In this document: one piece after another, positions 1-6,954 of the stretch
Layout of the letters: the number at the start of each line of letters is the position of its first letter
How positions within the stretch are numbered: position 1 is the first letter of the stretch
Assembly: GCA_049511115.1 (NCBI GenBank)
Contig: JBEKYH010000114.1
Span: forward strand, 1 to 11,786
Reading direction: 5' to 3'
Length of the DNA: 11,786 nucleotides
Source of the DNA: JBEKYH01 sp049511115
GTDB lineage: Bacteria; Planctomycetota; Phycisphaerae; Tepidisphaerales; Tepidisphaeraceae
Translations under genes and position numbers: made by a program
Notes under the pieces: model-generated
Told to the model about the DNA's origin: nothing
The model's database searches: none
The model's input: the letters and a program-made list of their open reading frames with translations, nothing else

Positions 1-737
1 TGGTCCTCAAGGCGTTCCACCAGGCCGGCAACGTCGTGGTCGAAATTACCGACGACGGGCGCGGCCTCAACCGCGACCGCATCGTCCAGAAAGCCGCCGC
101 CGCCGGACTCATCAAGGAAGGCCAGGAACTTACCGACCAGGAAATCTTCCAGCTCATCTTCCATCCCGGACTTTCCACCGCCGAAAAAGTCACCGACATT
201 TCCGGCCGCGGCGTGGGGATGGACGTGGTCCGGAAAAACGTCGAGGCCCTGCGCGGCCGTGTCGAAATCGCCAGCCAGCCCGGCAAGGGCAGCACCTTCA
301 CCGTGCGCCTGCCGCTGACATTGGCCGTCATCGACGGCCTGATCGTCAAGGTCGGCGCCCATCGCTACATCATTCCCATCACCAGCATTGAGCAAAGCAT
401 CCGCCCCGCGGCGCAGCAGATATCCACAGTCGCGCAAAAGGGCGAAATGTGCATGGTGCGCGAGCGTCTCCTCCCCATCGTGCGCCTCCATCGCCTGTTC
501 AACGTGACCCCCAAAACCGACGACCCGACCGCCGCCCTGGTCGTCATCGTCCAGGACGGCCCGCGCCGCTGCTGCGTGCTGGTGGACGAACTCGTCGGAC
601 AGCAGCAGGTGGTCATCAAATCCGTGGGCAAGGAGATAGGCAGTCTTCCGGGAATCGCCGGTTGCGCGATCCTTGGGGATGGAAATGTAAGCCTCATTCT
701 CGACGTGGCCGGAATCATTCAATCGGCTTTGAAATAA
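1..737 (+). CDS. cheA: Chemotaxis histidine kinase CheA, C-terminal part (5' end outside window)
   Basis: CheA is the cytoplasmic kinase that autophosphorylates on its P1 histidine and passes phosphate to CheY and CheB. The reading frame is open from base 3, so the gene begins upstream; the GTG at 36 lies inside the ATPase domain and is not a start. Visible in order: the ATP-lid G1 box DDGRGL (51-68), the F-box and G2 region FHPGLSTAEKV...GRGVGMDVV (about 159-230), the G3 box GKGSTF (282-299), then from about 330 to the stop the CheW-like P5 regulatory domain that binds CheW and receptors. The P1 phospho-His, P2, dimerisation domain and N-box are not in the window. It ends 12 bases before cheW, as expected for a co-transcribed pair. 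The family assignment is firm; the subclass cannot be judged from this part. Confidence 0.97.
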   Translation, partial: VLKAFHQAGNVVVEITDDGRGLNRDRIVQKAAAAGLIKEGQELTDQEIFQLIFHPGLSTAEKVTDISGRGVGMDVVRKNVEALRGRVEIASQPGKGSTFTVRLPLTLAVIDGLIVKVGAHRYIIPITSIEQSIRPAAQQISTVAQKGEMCMVRERLLPIVRLHRLFNVTPKTDDPTAALVVIVQDGPRRCCVLVDELVGQQQVVIKSVGKEIGSLPGIAGCAILGDGNVSLILDVAGIIQSALK

Positions 738-749
738 AGGAACAGACAC

Positions 750-1256
750 ATGAGTGCCATAGCGGAAAAAACTGGAACCAACGCCCGAGGCGGAAAATAC
801 CTGACCTTTGGCCTGGGCACCGAGGAATACGGCCTGGAAATCCTCAAGGTCCGCGAAATCATCGGACTGATGGACATCACCGCCGTCCCGGGAACGCCGC
901 CGCATGTGCGCGGCGTGATCAATCTCCGCGGCCAGGTGATCGCCGTCATCGACCTCCGCAGCCGCTTCGGCTTGCCCCCCGTCGAGCGCACCGAACAGAC
1001 CTGCGTCATCGTCGTTGAGATCAACAGCGAAGGACGCCGCATCAGCATGGGCATCGTCGTCGACCGGGTATCTGAAGTTCTCAGCATCCCCGCGTCGAAC
1101 ATCGAGGACACGCCCAGCTTCGGCGCCAACATCGATACCAGTTTTGTCCTGGGGATGGGCAAGATCGGCTCTCACGTGAAAATCCTGTTGGACATCGACC
1201 GCGTGCTGGGCAGAGACGATATCAACGCCATCAGCGCGATCAATCAAGGCAAATAA
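750..1256 (+). CDS. cheW: Chemotaxis coupling protein CheW
   Basis: CheW is the cytoplasmic SH3-like scaffold that bridges receptors to the P5 domain of CheA. The protein has 168 residues, the usual single-domain length. Hallmarks: YLTFGLGTEEYGLEILKVREI (18-37), PPHVRGVINLRGQVIAVIDLR (50-70) with the conserved receptor/kinase-interface Arg at 60, VVDRVSEVL (103-111), and the C-terminal GMGKIG...VKILLDIDRVL (135-153). The ATG at 750 follows TAAAGGA (735-741), a reasonable ribosome site that overlaps the cheA stop, so translation may be coupled to cheA. No extra domain is present. Confidence 0.97.
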   Translation: MSAIAEKTGTNARGGKYLTFGLGTEEYGLEILKVREIIGLMDITAVPGTPPHVRGVINLRGQVIAVIDLRSRFGLPPVERTEQTCVIVVEINSEGRRISMGIVVDRVSEVLSIPASNIEDTPSFGANIDTSFVLGMGKIGSHVKILLDIDRVLGRDDINAISAINQGK

Positions 1257-1292
1257 TCAAACCATTGGACCCTTTTTAACGAGGAAAGAACC

Positions 1293-2882
1293 ATGACAAT
1301 CGGACGCAAAATAACGTTGGGTTTCACCGCGATGATCGCGGTAACCGTGACCGCGGGGCTGGTCGCGCGCCATTCGCTTTCCACCATCCGCGCTGTCACC
1401 AAGGACGCCGCGGACAACCTGGTCAGCTACCGCGCGATAGTGCTTATCAATGACCGGTCCCAAACCAACGAAACTGATGTCCTTGAGCTTCTCAACGGCC
1501 CGGACGCGGCAACTGCCCAGGCCGTGCTCAAGGACATCCAGCAAAACGACACCGACCTGGATAAAGCCTATTCCGACTATGAAGCGGCGCTCGGCGACGA
1601 CCAGACAGATAGCGCCAACTTCCAAAAACTTCAGGAATTGCGAAAGGCCTACGAGCCGGCCGCCGCTCAGGTCCTGGCCACCTGCCAGAGCGGCAAACTG
1701 CCCGAAGCGCGCGCCGCCTTCTTTGCGCAATGCGGCCCCGCATTCGATCCCATGATGGCACAGATCGACTTGATGACGGACTTCAACGATAAGCAGCTCC
1801 AACAAGGAACCGACGATATATTCGCCAACGTCGATAAGGGTCTCGCAACCGTCTCCTGGGGCAATGGACTCGCCATCGTCATCGGAATCGCCCTGGGTCT
1901 GGTAATCACCCGATCACTCGCCAAGGTTCTGGGCCGTCTGACTCAGCAGCTCGCTACCGGCGCCGACCAGACCTCGGCCGCTTCCCAGCAGGTTTCAGCT
2001 TCAAGCCAAAGCCTGGCGCAGGGCGCCAGCGAGCAGGCGGCGAGCCTGGAAGAGACCAGCAGCAGCCTCGAGGAAATCAGCTCCATGACCAAGAAGAACG
2101 CCGACACGGCGCAGCAAGCCAGCATTCTGTCGGCCGAAGCCAAGAATGTTGCCGACAGAGGCAACGGCGCGATGACGAAGATGAGTGCGGCCATCGCCGA
2201 CATCCAGAAGAGCGCGCAGGAGACCGCGAAGATCATCAAGACCATTGATGAGATCGCCTTCCAGACTAACCTCCTGGCGCTCAACGCCGCGGTGGAAGCG
2301 GCCCGGGCCGGCGAGGCCGGCAAGGGATTCGCTGTCGTCGCCGAGGAGGTTCGCAATCTCGCCATGCGTTCAGCCGAAGCGGCCAAGAACACCGCGAATC
2401 TGATCGAAGGGTCCGTTCAGAACTCCAAGAACGGCGTGACGATCGCCGATGAAGTTGCCCAATCCCTCGCCGAAATCACCACCGCCAGCACCAAGGTCAA
2501 CACGCTGGTCGCCGAAATCGCCGCCGCGAGCGTCGAACAAAGCCAGGGCGTCAATCAGGTGAACCAAGCCGTTCAGCAAATGGACAAGGTCACCCAAAGC
2601 AATGCCGCCGCCGCCGAGGAGACCGCCGCCGCCGCCGAGGAACTCAACTCGCAAAGCACCGAGGTGCGCGGAATTGTCAACGAACTCCAGCGGCTCGTGC
2701 GCGGCGGAAGCGCTGATAGTTCATCGATCGACTCCAGCGCAGCCCGCAAACCCGCGGCAAAGAAGTCGCCCAAGGCCCCCGAGCCCAAACTCCGCCCGCC
2801 GCCCAAGCGCGCCGAATCGCGAATTCCTATGGACGATCCGCACAAGGAGGAAGATTTTTCGGACTTCAATGTCGCCGCCTAG
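1293..2882 (+). CDS. Methyl-accepting chemotaxis protein, two TM segments, no evident HAMP
   Basis: This is a membrane chemoreceptor of 529 residues that signals to CheA/CheW. A TM segment (about 9-25) is followed by a roughly 165-residue, mostly helical periplasmic sensor region resembling four-helix-bundle MCP sensors, then TM2 (about 192-206). The cytoplasmic part starts almost at once with the signalling coiled coil; I see no complete HAMP domain. The hairpin tip is the near-invariant IDEIAFQTNLLALNAAVEAA (318-337) running on to VVAEEVRNLA. Methylation-helix motifs fit A-A-x-x-E-E-x-x-S/A-S/A at 249-258 and 438-447. The tail (about 472-520) is Pro/Lys/Ser-rich and ends EEDFSDFNVAA. The sensor has two cysteines (131, 147). 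GAGGAAA (1281-1287) precedes the ATG at good spacing. The ligand cannot be read from the sequence. Confidence 0.96.
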   Translation: MTIGRKITLGFTAMIAVTVTAGLVARHSLSTIRAVTKDAADNLVSYRAIVLINDRSQTNETDVLELLNGPDAATAQAVLKDIQQNDTDLDKAYSDYEAALGDDQTDSANFQKLQELRKAYEPAAAQVLATCQSGKLPEARAAFFAQCGPAFDPMMAQIDLMTDFNDKQLQQGTDDIFANVDKGLATVSWGNGLAIVIGIALGLVITRSLAKVLGRLTQQLATGADQTSAASQQVSASSQSLAQGASEQAASLEETSSSLEEISSMTKKNADTAQQASILSAEAKNVADRGNGAMTKMSAAIADIQKSAQETAKIIKTIDEIAFQTNLLALNAAVEAARAGEAGKGFAVVAEEVRNLAMRSAEAAKNTANLIEGSVQNSKNGVTIADEVAQSLAEITTASTKVNTLVAEIAAASVEQSQGVNQVNQAVQQMDKVTQSNAAAAEETAAAAEELNSQSTEVRGIVNELQRLVRGGSADSSSIDSSAARKPAAKKSPKAPEPKLRPPPKRAESRIPMDDPHKEEDFSDFNVAA

Positions 2883-2901
2883 GGACCAGTTGCAACTGTC
2901 C
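2883..2901. promoter_or_regulatory. Near-perfect palindrome between mcp and the porin gene
   Basis: GGACCAGTTG is followed directly by CAACTGTCC: two arms that are reverse complements apart from one extra C, with a perfect 12-base core CAGTTGCAACTG at 2887-2898. It fills most of the 29-base gap after the mcp stop and touches the AAGGA ribosome site (2902-2906) of the porin gene. It could be an operator for a dimeric regulator, or act in the RNA on access to the porin start. A terminator is unlikely because no T-run follows and the palindrome has no loop. Function is unproven; chance is possible. Confidence 0.3.
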
Positions 2902-2911
2902 AAGGATTCCC

Positions 2912-4624
2912 ATGTGGAAGGAACTCAAAGACCCTTGGGTAGTTGGAGCGGCGATCCTCGCGATCGCGGGCCTGAGCTCCGCCCTGTTGCCTGACGGATT
3001 GGGCATGGGGCCTTCCCAGGTCCAAGCCAAGGCGGCCCATTCGGCCCGGCACCGGTCGATTGGTTCAGGATACGGCATTATGCGATTTCTGCCTCAAACA
3101 AATCCCAGTTCAGCCCCGGTTCAAGGACCGGCTGCGCCAGCGACCCAGCCGTCGCCCGCCGCCGAGCCCTCGACGGATTTGCCAGCGCCGGCGGCAGGAG
3201 GTGAGACGCCGGCCTCCTCGCAACCGTCGGCCGCGCTGGAACAGCCGGTCGTGCCCGCGCCTCAGCCGCTTCCTTTACCCGCGACCACCCAAACCGACGG
3301 CGCCCCAACCGCCCCCCAAATCATGGAACATCCCTTGATCGCTTCCTCCCAACCCGGGGACATGGCGCGGCCTTCACTGGAGGAAGCCGTGCATGTCAGC
3401 GCCACTACAACTCAATCCGCCGACACCACCGCGCCGTCAGCCGACACCCAACCGGCGGGCGCGGCGGCCGGCGAAAGCTCGGCGCCCGCCGACGCCGACG
3501 ACCATCTCTCTGATCACTGGCTCGCCGCCCAGCGCGGACGTCTCGCCGACCGCGGCATTGTCATCGACGCCCTGCTGGCCACCTATTTCGGCGATAATTT
3601 CTCCGGCGGCGCTACCACCAGCCACGCCGGCGCGGCCTATGAATTCAATTTGAACTTCACCCTCGACAGTTCCAAGTTGCTCGGCTACGACGGCGGCACT
3701 CTCTTCGTCAACTTCCGCACCCAGGACGGACTGGAACATCCACTCGACGGCTCCTTTGGCGACACCTCCCATCTCGACGAGCCGCAACTGACCGCCGTCT
3801 CGGAAATCTGGTACCAGCAGACGCTCTTCGCCGACAAACTGCGGCTCAAACTCGGCAAGATCGACGCCAATGAGGACTTCGCCTTTGTTCAAAACGGCGG
3901 CGAATTCCTCAATGATTTCGCCAGCTACAGCGCCACCATCGCCTCGCTCCCGACCGATCCCGATCCCGCCTTGGGCGCCTTGGCTTTCTATACCATTAAC
4001 GATCACTTTTATGTCGGCGCCGGCGTATTTGACGGTTCTCTCCAGCAAGGCGTCCCGACCGGCTCCCTCGGCCCCAACACCGGGTTCAGGAGCACCTTCC
4101 TCATCGGCGAGGCGGGCGCCAAGTGGACATTGCCCGGCGGGCGCGACGGACGCCTGGCCCTGGGCGGCTGGCGTCAGACGGGCTCGATTCCCCACCTCGA
4201 TGACGGAGGTCACGACACCAGCGCCCAGGGTCCCTACGCCACCTTCGATCAGACCCTGTGGCGAGCCAATCCCGATCAGGACGACGACAAGCGCGGCATC
4301 GCGATGTTCGCATTGGCCGGCTACGCCGACCCGCGGCTCAGCCAGGCCGCCCAGCAGTTCAGTGGCGGCGTGAAATGGACCGGCCTTATCCCCAGCCGCC
4401 CCGACGACATCGTCGGACTGGGAGCCGGATACATCGGCTTCAGCCAGGCCGATGACGCTGGATTCGATCACAGCGCCCAGACCACTATAGAAGCCTTCTA
4501 CAAGATCCAGTTGAAGCCCTGGTTCAGCATCGAACCGGACCTTCAGTTCGTAAATGACCCCGACGGAATAGCATCGCAGCACAACGCCGTCATAGGAACG
4601 ATTCAGATGCTGGTGGATTTTTAG
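2912..4624 (+). CDS. OprB-like carbohydrate-selective outer membrane porin with Pro/Ala-rich extension
   Basis: Predicted outer-membrane beta-barrel of 570 residues for passive uptake of sugars. An N-terminal hydrophobic stretch (about 9-26) with AKA near 39-41 looks like a Sec signal peptide. Residues about 61-197 are a low-complexity Pro/Ala/Gln/Ser/Thr linker, unusual in this family. From about 200 the barrel begins, with OprB-family signatures: LLGYDGGTLFVNFRTQDG (256-273), EIWYQQTLFADKLRLKLGKID (299-318), an NDFASYSATIASLPTDPDPALG stretch (334-355), YVGAGVFDG (367-375), and a final strand IEPDLQF...IGTIQMLVDF ending in Phe, the barrel-assembly signal. The start is supported by AAGGA (2902-2906) five bases upstream. 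It sits between mcp and cheR, an odd place for a porin; a role in bringing the attractant to the receptor is an inference. Confidence 0.85.
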   Translation: MWKELKDPWVVGAAILAIAGLSSALLPDGLGMGPSQVQAKAAHSARHRSIGSGYGIMRFLPQTNPSSAPVQGPAAPATQPSPAAEPSTDLPAPAAGGETPASSQPSAALEQPVVPAPQPLPLPATTQTDGAPTAPQIMEHPLIASSQPGDMARPSLEEAVHVSATTTQSADTTAPSADTQPAGAAAGESSAPADADDHLSDHWLAAQRGRLADRGIVIDALLATYFGDNFSGGATTSHAGAAYEFNLNFTLDSSKLLGYDGGTLFVNFRTQDGLEHPLDGSFGDTSHLDEPQLTAVSEIWYQQTLFADKLRLKLGKIDANEDFAFVQNGGEFLNDFASYSATIASLPTDPDPALGALAFYTINDHFYVGAGVFDGSLQQGVPTGSLGPNTGFRSTFLIGEAGAKWTLPGGRDGRLALGGWRQTGSIPHLDDGGHDTSAQGPYATFDQTLWRANPDQDDDKRGIAMFALAGYADPRLSQAAQQFSGGVKWTGLIPSRPDDIVGLGAGYIGFSQADDAGFDHSAQTTIEAFYKIQLKPWFSIEPDLQFVNDPDGIASQHNAVIGTIQMLVDF

Positions 4625-4643
4625 AAAAAGGCGGCTCTCAATC

Positions 4644-4659
4644 GCGTCATATACGACGC
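4644..4659. other. Short inverted repeat in the porin-cheR gap
   Basis: GCGTC (4644-4648) and GACGC (4655-4659) are exact reverse complements around a six-base AT-rich centre, ending beside the AAGG ribosome site of cheR (4660-4663). The 45-base gap holds nothing else of note. It may be a weak hairpin that affects cheR translation or stabilises the upstream end of the message; a 5-bp stem is easily a chance event. Confidence 0.18.
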
Positions 4660-4669
4660 AAGGCGAATC

Positions 4670-5554
4670 ATGCAGGTGCAACAGGATTTCAACCTCTCCG
4701 ACGCCGACTTCAAACTCGTCCAGGACGTCGTCCACAAACACTGTGGGATCGCCCTGAGCGATGAGAAGAAGGCCCTGGTGCGTGCGCGGCTGACCAAGCA
4801 AATCCGCCTCGGCGGTTTCGCCTCGGCCAAGACGTACCTTGACCATGTTCTTTCCGACCGCGGCGAGGCCGCCTTTGCCGAATTCATTGACGCCATCAGC
4901 ACGAATCTCACCAGCTTCTTCCGCGAGCCGCAGCACTTTAGCTTTCTCACCGAGAACGTGCTGCCAAGACTCTTCACCGAAAAGCGCGCCAAGGGCGACG
5001 GCCGCCTCATGGCCTGGAGCGCCGCCTGCTCCAGCGGCGAGGAGCCTTACTCGCTGGCGATGACGATCCTGGAATCAATTGCCAAACTTCCTCAGGGTTC
5101 GGTGCGCTGGGATGTCCGTTTGCTGGCCACGGACATTTCCACGCGTATGCTCGCCGCGGCTCGCGCCGGGATCTACAGCCGGGATCGCCTCAAGGGCGTT
5201 TCTCCCGCGAATCTGGCCCAGTACTTCTCGCTCCCCACGGGCGCGCGAAGCGGCGAGGAGCAATGCGAAGTGTCATCCGCATTACGCAACGTCATCCGCT
5301 TCAGGCATCTCAATCTGATGGACTCCTGGCCGTTCAATGGACCCTTTGACTTCATCTTCTGCCGCAATGTGATGATTTATTTTGACCGGCAGACGCAGCA
5401 GGAACTCGTGGACCGATTCTGGAATTGCCTGCGCCCCGGCGGATACCTTTTTACCGGACATTCCGAATCGCTGACCGGGACCAATCACCGCTTCACGAGC
5501 CGGCGGCCGTCCATTTACGAGAAACCGCAAGGCGCAGTCGCTGAGGCGGCATGA
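4670..5554 (+). CDS. cheR: Chemotaxis protein methyltransferase CheR
   Basis: CheR methylates receptor glutamates with S-adenosylmethionine in the cytoplasm. The protein has 294 residues, the family norm. The N-terminal helical domain carries KKALVRARLTKQIR (33-46); then TNLTSFFREPQHF (78-90), the SAM-site AACSSGEEPYSLAM (118-131), LLATDIST (151-158), the FDFIFCRNVMIYFD core (226-239), and LRPGGYLFTGHSESL (254-268). The region between about 183 and 205 corresponds to the beta-subdomain that in some CheRs binds a receptor C-terminal pentapeptide; whether this one is pentapeptide-dependent cannot be settled by eye. No TPR or other fusion follows. The ATG has AAGG six bases upstream. The stop overlaps the cheD start in an ATGA. 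Confidence 0.97.
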   Translation: MQVQQDFNLSDADFKLVQDVVHKHCGIALSDEKKALVRARLTKQIRLGGFASAKTYLDHVLSDRGEAAFAEFIDAISTNLTSFFREPQHFSFLTENVLPRLFTEKRAKGDGRLMAWSAACSSGEEPYSLAMTILESIAKLPQGSVRWDVRLLATDISTRMLAAARAGIYSRDRLKGVSPANLAQYFSLPTGARSGEEQCEVSSALRNVIRFRHLNLMDSWPFNGPFDFIFCRNVMIYFDRQTQQELVDRFWNCLRPGGYLFTGHSESLTGTNHRFTSRRPSIYEKPQGAVAEAA

Positions 5555-6048
5555 CAAGGATGGAGAATACCGTGAATATCGTCGTGGCAATCTCCGATGC
5601 CAAAGTATCGTCCTCACCCCAGGACGTGCTGCTGACCTACTCGTTGGGGTCATGCATCGGCGTGGCCCTCTACGACCGGGTGGCAAAAGTGGCCGGGCTG
5701 CTTCATTACCAGCTTCCCACCGCCGCCGCCGATCCTCAGCGGGCCAGCGAAAAGCCGCTGATGTACGCCGATACCGGCATGAGAATCCTCATGGAACTGA
5801 TGCTGCGGGACGGCGCCGAAAAACACCGCATGCAGGTTCATTTGGCTGGGGGCGCCAATATGCTAAACGACCGCGGGCTGTTTGATATCGGACGCCGGAA
5901 TCACGCCTCGATCAGGAAGATCCTGTGGCAGAACGGAATGCTCATCAATGCCGAGCACGTGGGAGGCACGGCTCCGCGAAACATGGAGATCAGCGTGGCC
6001 GACGGCGCGGTGGTGATTAAGTGTAACAGCGAGCGAATTGCGATCTGA
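5551..6048 (+). CDS. cheD: Chemoreceptor glutamine deamidase CheD
   Basis: CheD deamidates specific receptor glutamines and, in systems such as Bacillus, also forms a phosphorylation-dependent complex with CheC. The 165-residue protein keeps the catalytic Cys in SLGSCIGVALYD (Cys35), the His in GLLHYQLP (His52) and a Thr at 29; the Thr-Cys-His spacing (6 and 17 residues) equals that of Thermotoga maritima CheD (T21, C27, H44). AGGANML (114-120) and a VGGTAPRNMEI stretch (136-146) are also typical. The ATG at 5551 overlaps the cheR stop (ATGA). A GTG at 5572, preceded by GGAG (5562-5565), would give a protein starting at NIVVAISDAKVS, closer to the usual family N-terminus, so the true start may be 5572. 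Confidence 0.95.
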   Translation: MTRMENTVNIVVAISDAKVSSSPQDVLLTYSLGSCIGVALYDRVAKVAGLLHYQLPTAAADPQRASEKPLMYADTGMRILMELMLRDGAEKHRMQVHLAGGANMLNDRGLFDIGRRNHASIRKILWQNGMLINAEHVGGTAPRNMEISVADGAVVIKCNSERIAI

Positions 6049-6066
6049 TTCTGGAGCAAAATTATT

Positions 6067-6954
6067 ATGTCAAACCAACACGCACCGGCCATCTTGATCG
6101 TCGATGATTCGGCGATGACTCGCGCCATGATCAAGCGGATCATCGGCATGACGAGCCTCTCCGTTGGCCCGTTGCTCGATGCCGGCGACGGCAAGGCCGC
6201 TCTCGCCCTGATGGAATCCACGCCCGTCGATCTCGTCCTGGCCGACCTGAACATGCCCATCATGGACGGTTTTGCAATGATCGCCGCAATGCGCCAGCGC
6301 CGCGCGCTGCGGAGCATCCCCGTCGTGGTGATCTCCGCCCAACCCGATCCGGATAAAATCGAGGAACTCAAGCGGTTTGGCGTGATGGGCTACATCGCAA
6401 AGCCGTTTACGCCCGAGGGAATCTCCAGCCTGATCGGCCCCCTGCTCGATTCCGCGAAGCAGATCGCCGCCCCGGAAGCTCAGGGCCGCGGTTCGTTCAA
6501 TCTGACTTTGGCGGAAGCGCTCGTCGAAGCCCTGGAGACCATGGCTTTCGTCAGCCCGCAAATGCCCCAGGACCGCGCCCTCCCGCGCCCCTCCCCCGAC
6601 CTGCGCCTCGTCCGCGTGGTCTTCAACGGCCAAGGCGTCCTGGGAGAATTATCGCTCGCCGCCCCCTCCGCCTTCGGAAAAATGGTCGCCGACAATTGCG
6701 CCGCCGACGCCCTGCACGAATCCGACGACGCCCTGAAGGAACTGGCGAATATCACCTGCGGCCTGCTGTTGCGAAAACGCCTCGGCGGCGGCGCGGGCTT
6801 CCGCATGGCCCCGCCCGTCATCGGAAGCTGCGATGAAATTGAGAGCTGGATTAACGGCGACGACGCCATTGCCGTCGACGCCGACGGACATCTTGTGGCC
6901 GCCCACGTCACCACCGACGGCCTGGTCGTCGCCGCGGGGGAATTTGAACAATGA
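6067..6954 (+). CDS. Response regulator: receiver domain fused to CheX/CheC-type phosphatase-like domain
   Basis: Cytoplasmic two-domain protein of 295 residues. Residues about 8-130 are a receiver domain with acidic pair D13/D14, phospho-acceptor D60 (VLADLNMPIMDG), Ser90 at the Thr/Ser switch and Lys112 (YIAKPF). Residues about 143-290 look like a CheX/CheC-family domain: NLTLAEALVEALETMAFV at its start, GELSLAAPSAFGKMVADN, and the catalytic helix DALKELAN, which fits D-x3-E-x2-N (D221, E225, N228) with prolines at 249-250. Such domains dephosphorylate CheY-P. The protein may be a phosphatase controlled by its own receiver, or act on neighbouring CheY. GGAG (6053-6056) lies ten bases before the ATG; the stop overlaps the cheB start (ATGA). 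The receiver is certain; the phosphatase-like fold is inferred from the motif. Confidence 0.85.
   Translation: MSNQHAPAILIVDDSAMTRAMIKRIIGMTSLSVGPLLDAGDGKAALALMESTPVDLVLADLNMPIMDGFAMIAAMRQRRALRSIPVVVISAQPDPDKIEELKRFGVMGYIAKPFTPEGISSLIGPLLDSAKQIAAPEAQGRGSFNLTLAEALVEALETMAFVSPQMPQDRALPRPSPDLRLVRVVFNGQGVLGELSLAAPSAFGKMVADNCAADALHESDDALKELANITCGLLLRKRLGGGAGFRMAPPVIGSCDEIESWINGDDAIAVDADGHLVAAHVTTDGLVVAAGEFEQ

Noticed and set aside
36..38. GTG at 36 as the start of the first gene
   Set aside because: The frame is open upstream to the window edge, and residues before it (VLKAFHQAGNV) continue the CheA ATPase homology, so the gene is cut by the window and not starting there.
2604..2645. 21-base direct repeat GCC-rich unit in mcp
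   Set aside because: It encodes two successive heptads (AAAAEET, AAAAEEL) of the second methylation helix, a pattern common in this receptor class, so it is coding constraint and not a DNA element.
3437..4936. Open frame of 499 codons on the minus strand opposite the porin and cheR
   Set aside because: It mirrors the porin and cheR in a GC-rich region where the antisense frame rarely meets stops. Its translation is Gly/Val/Glu-rich without recognisable motifs, and the plus-strand proteins are clear.
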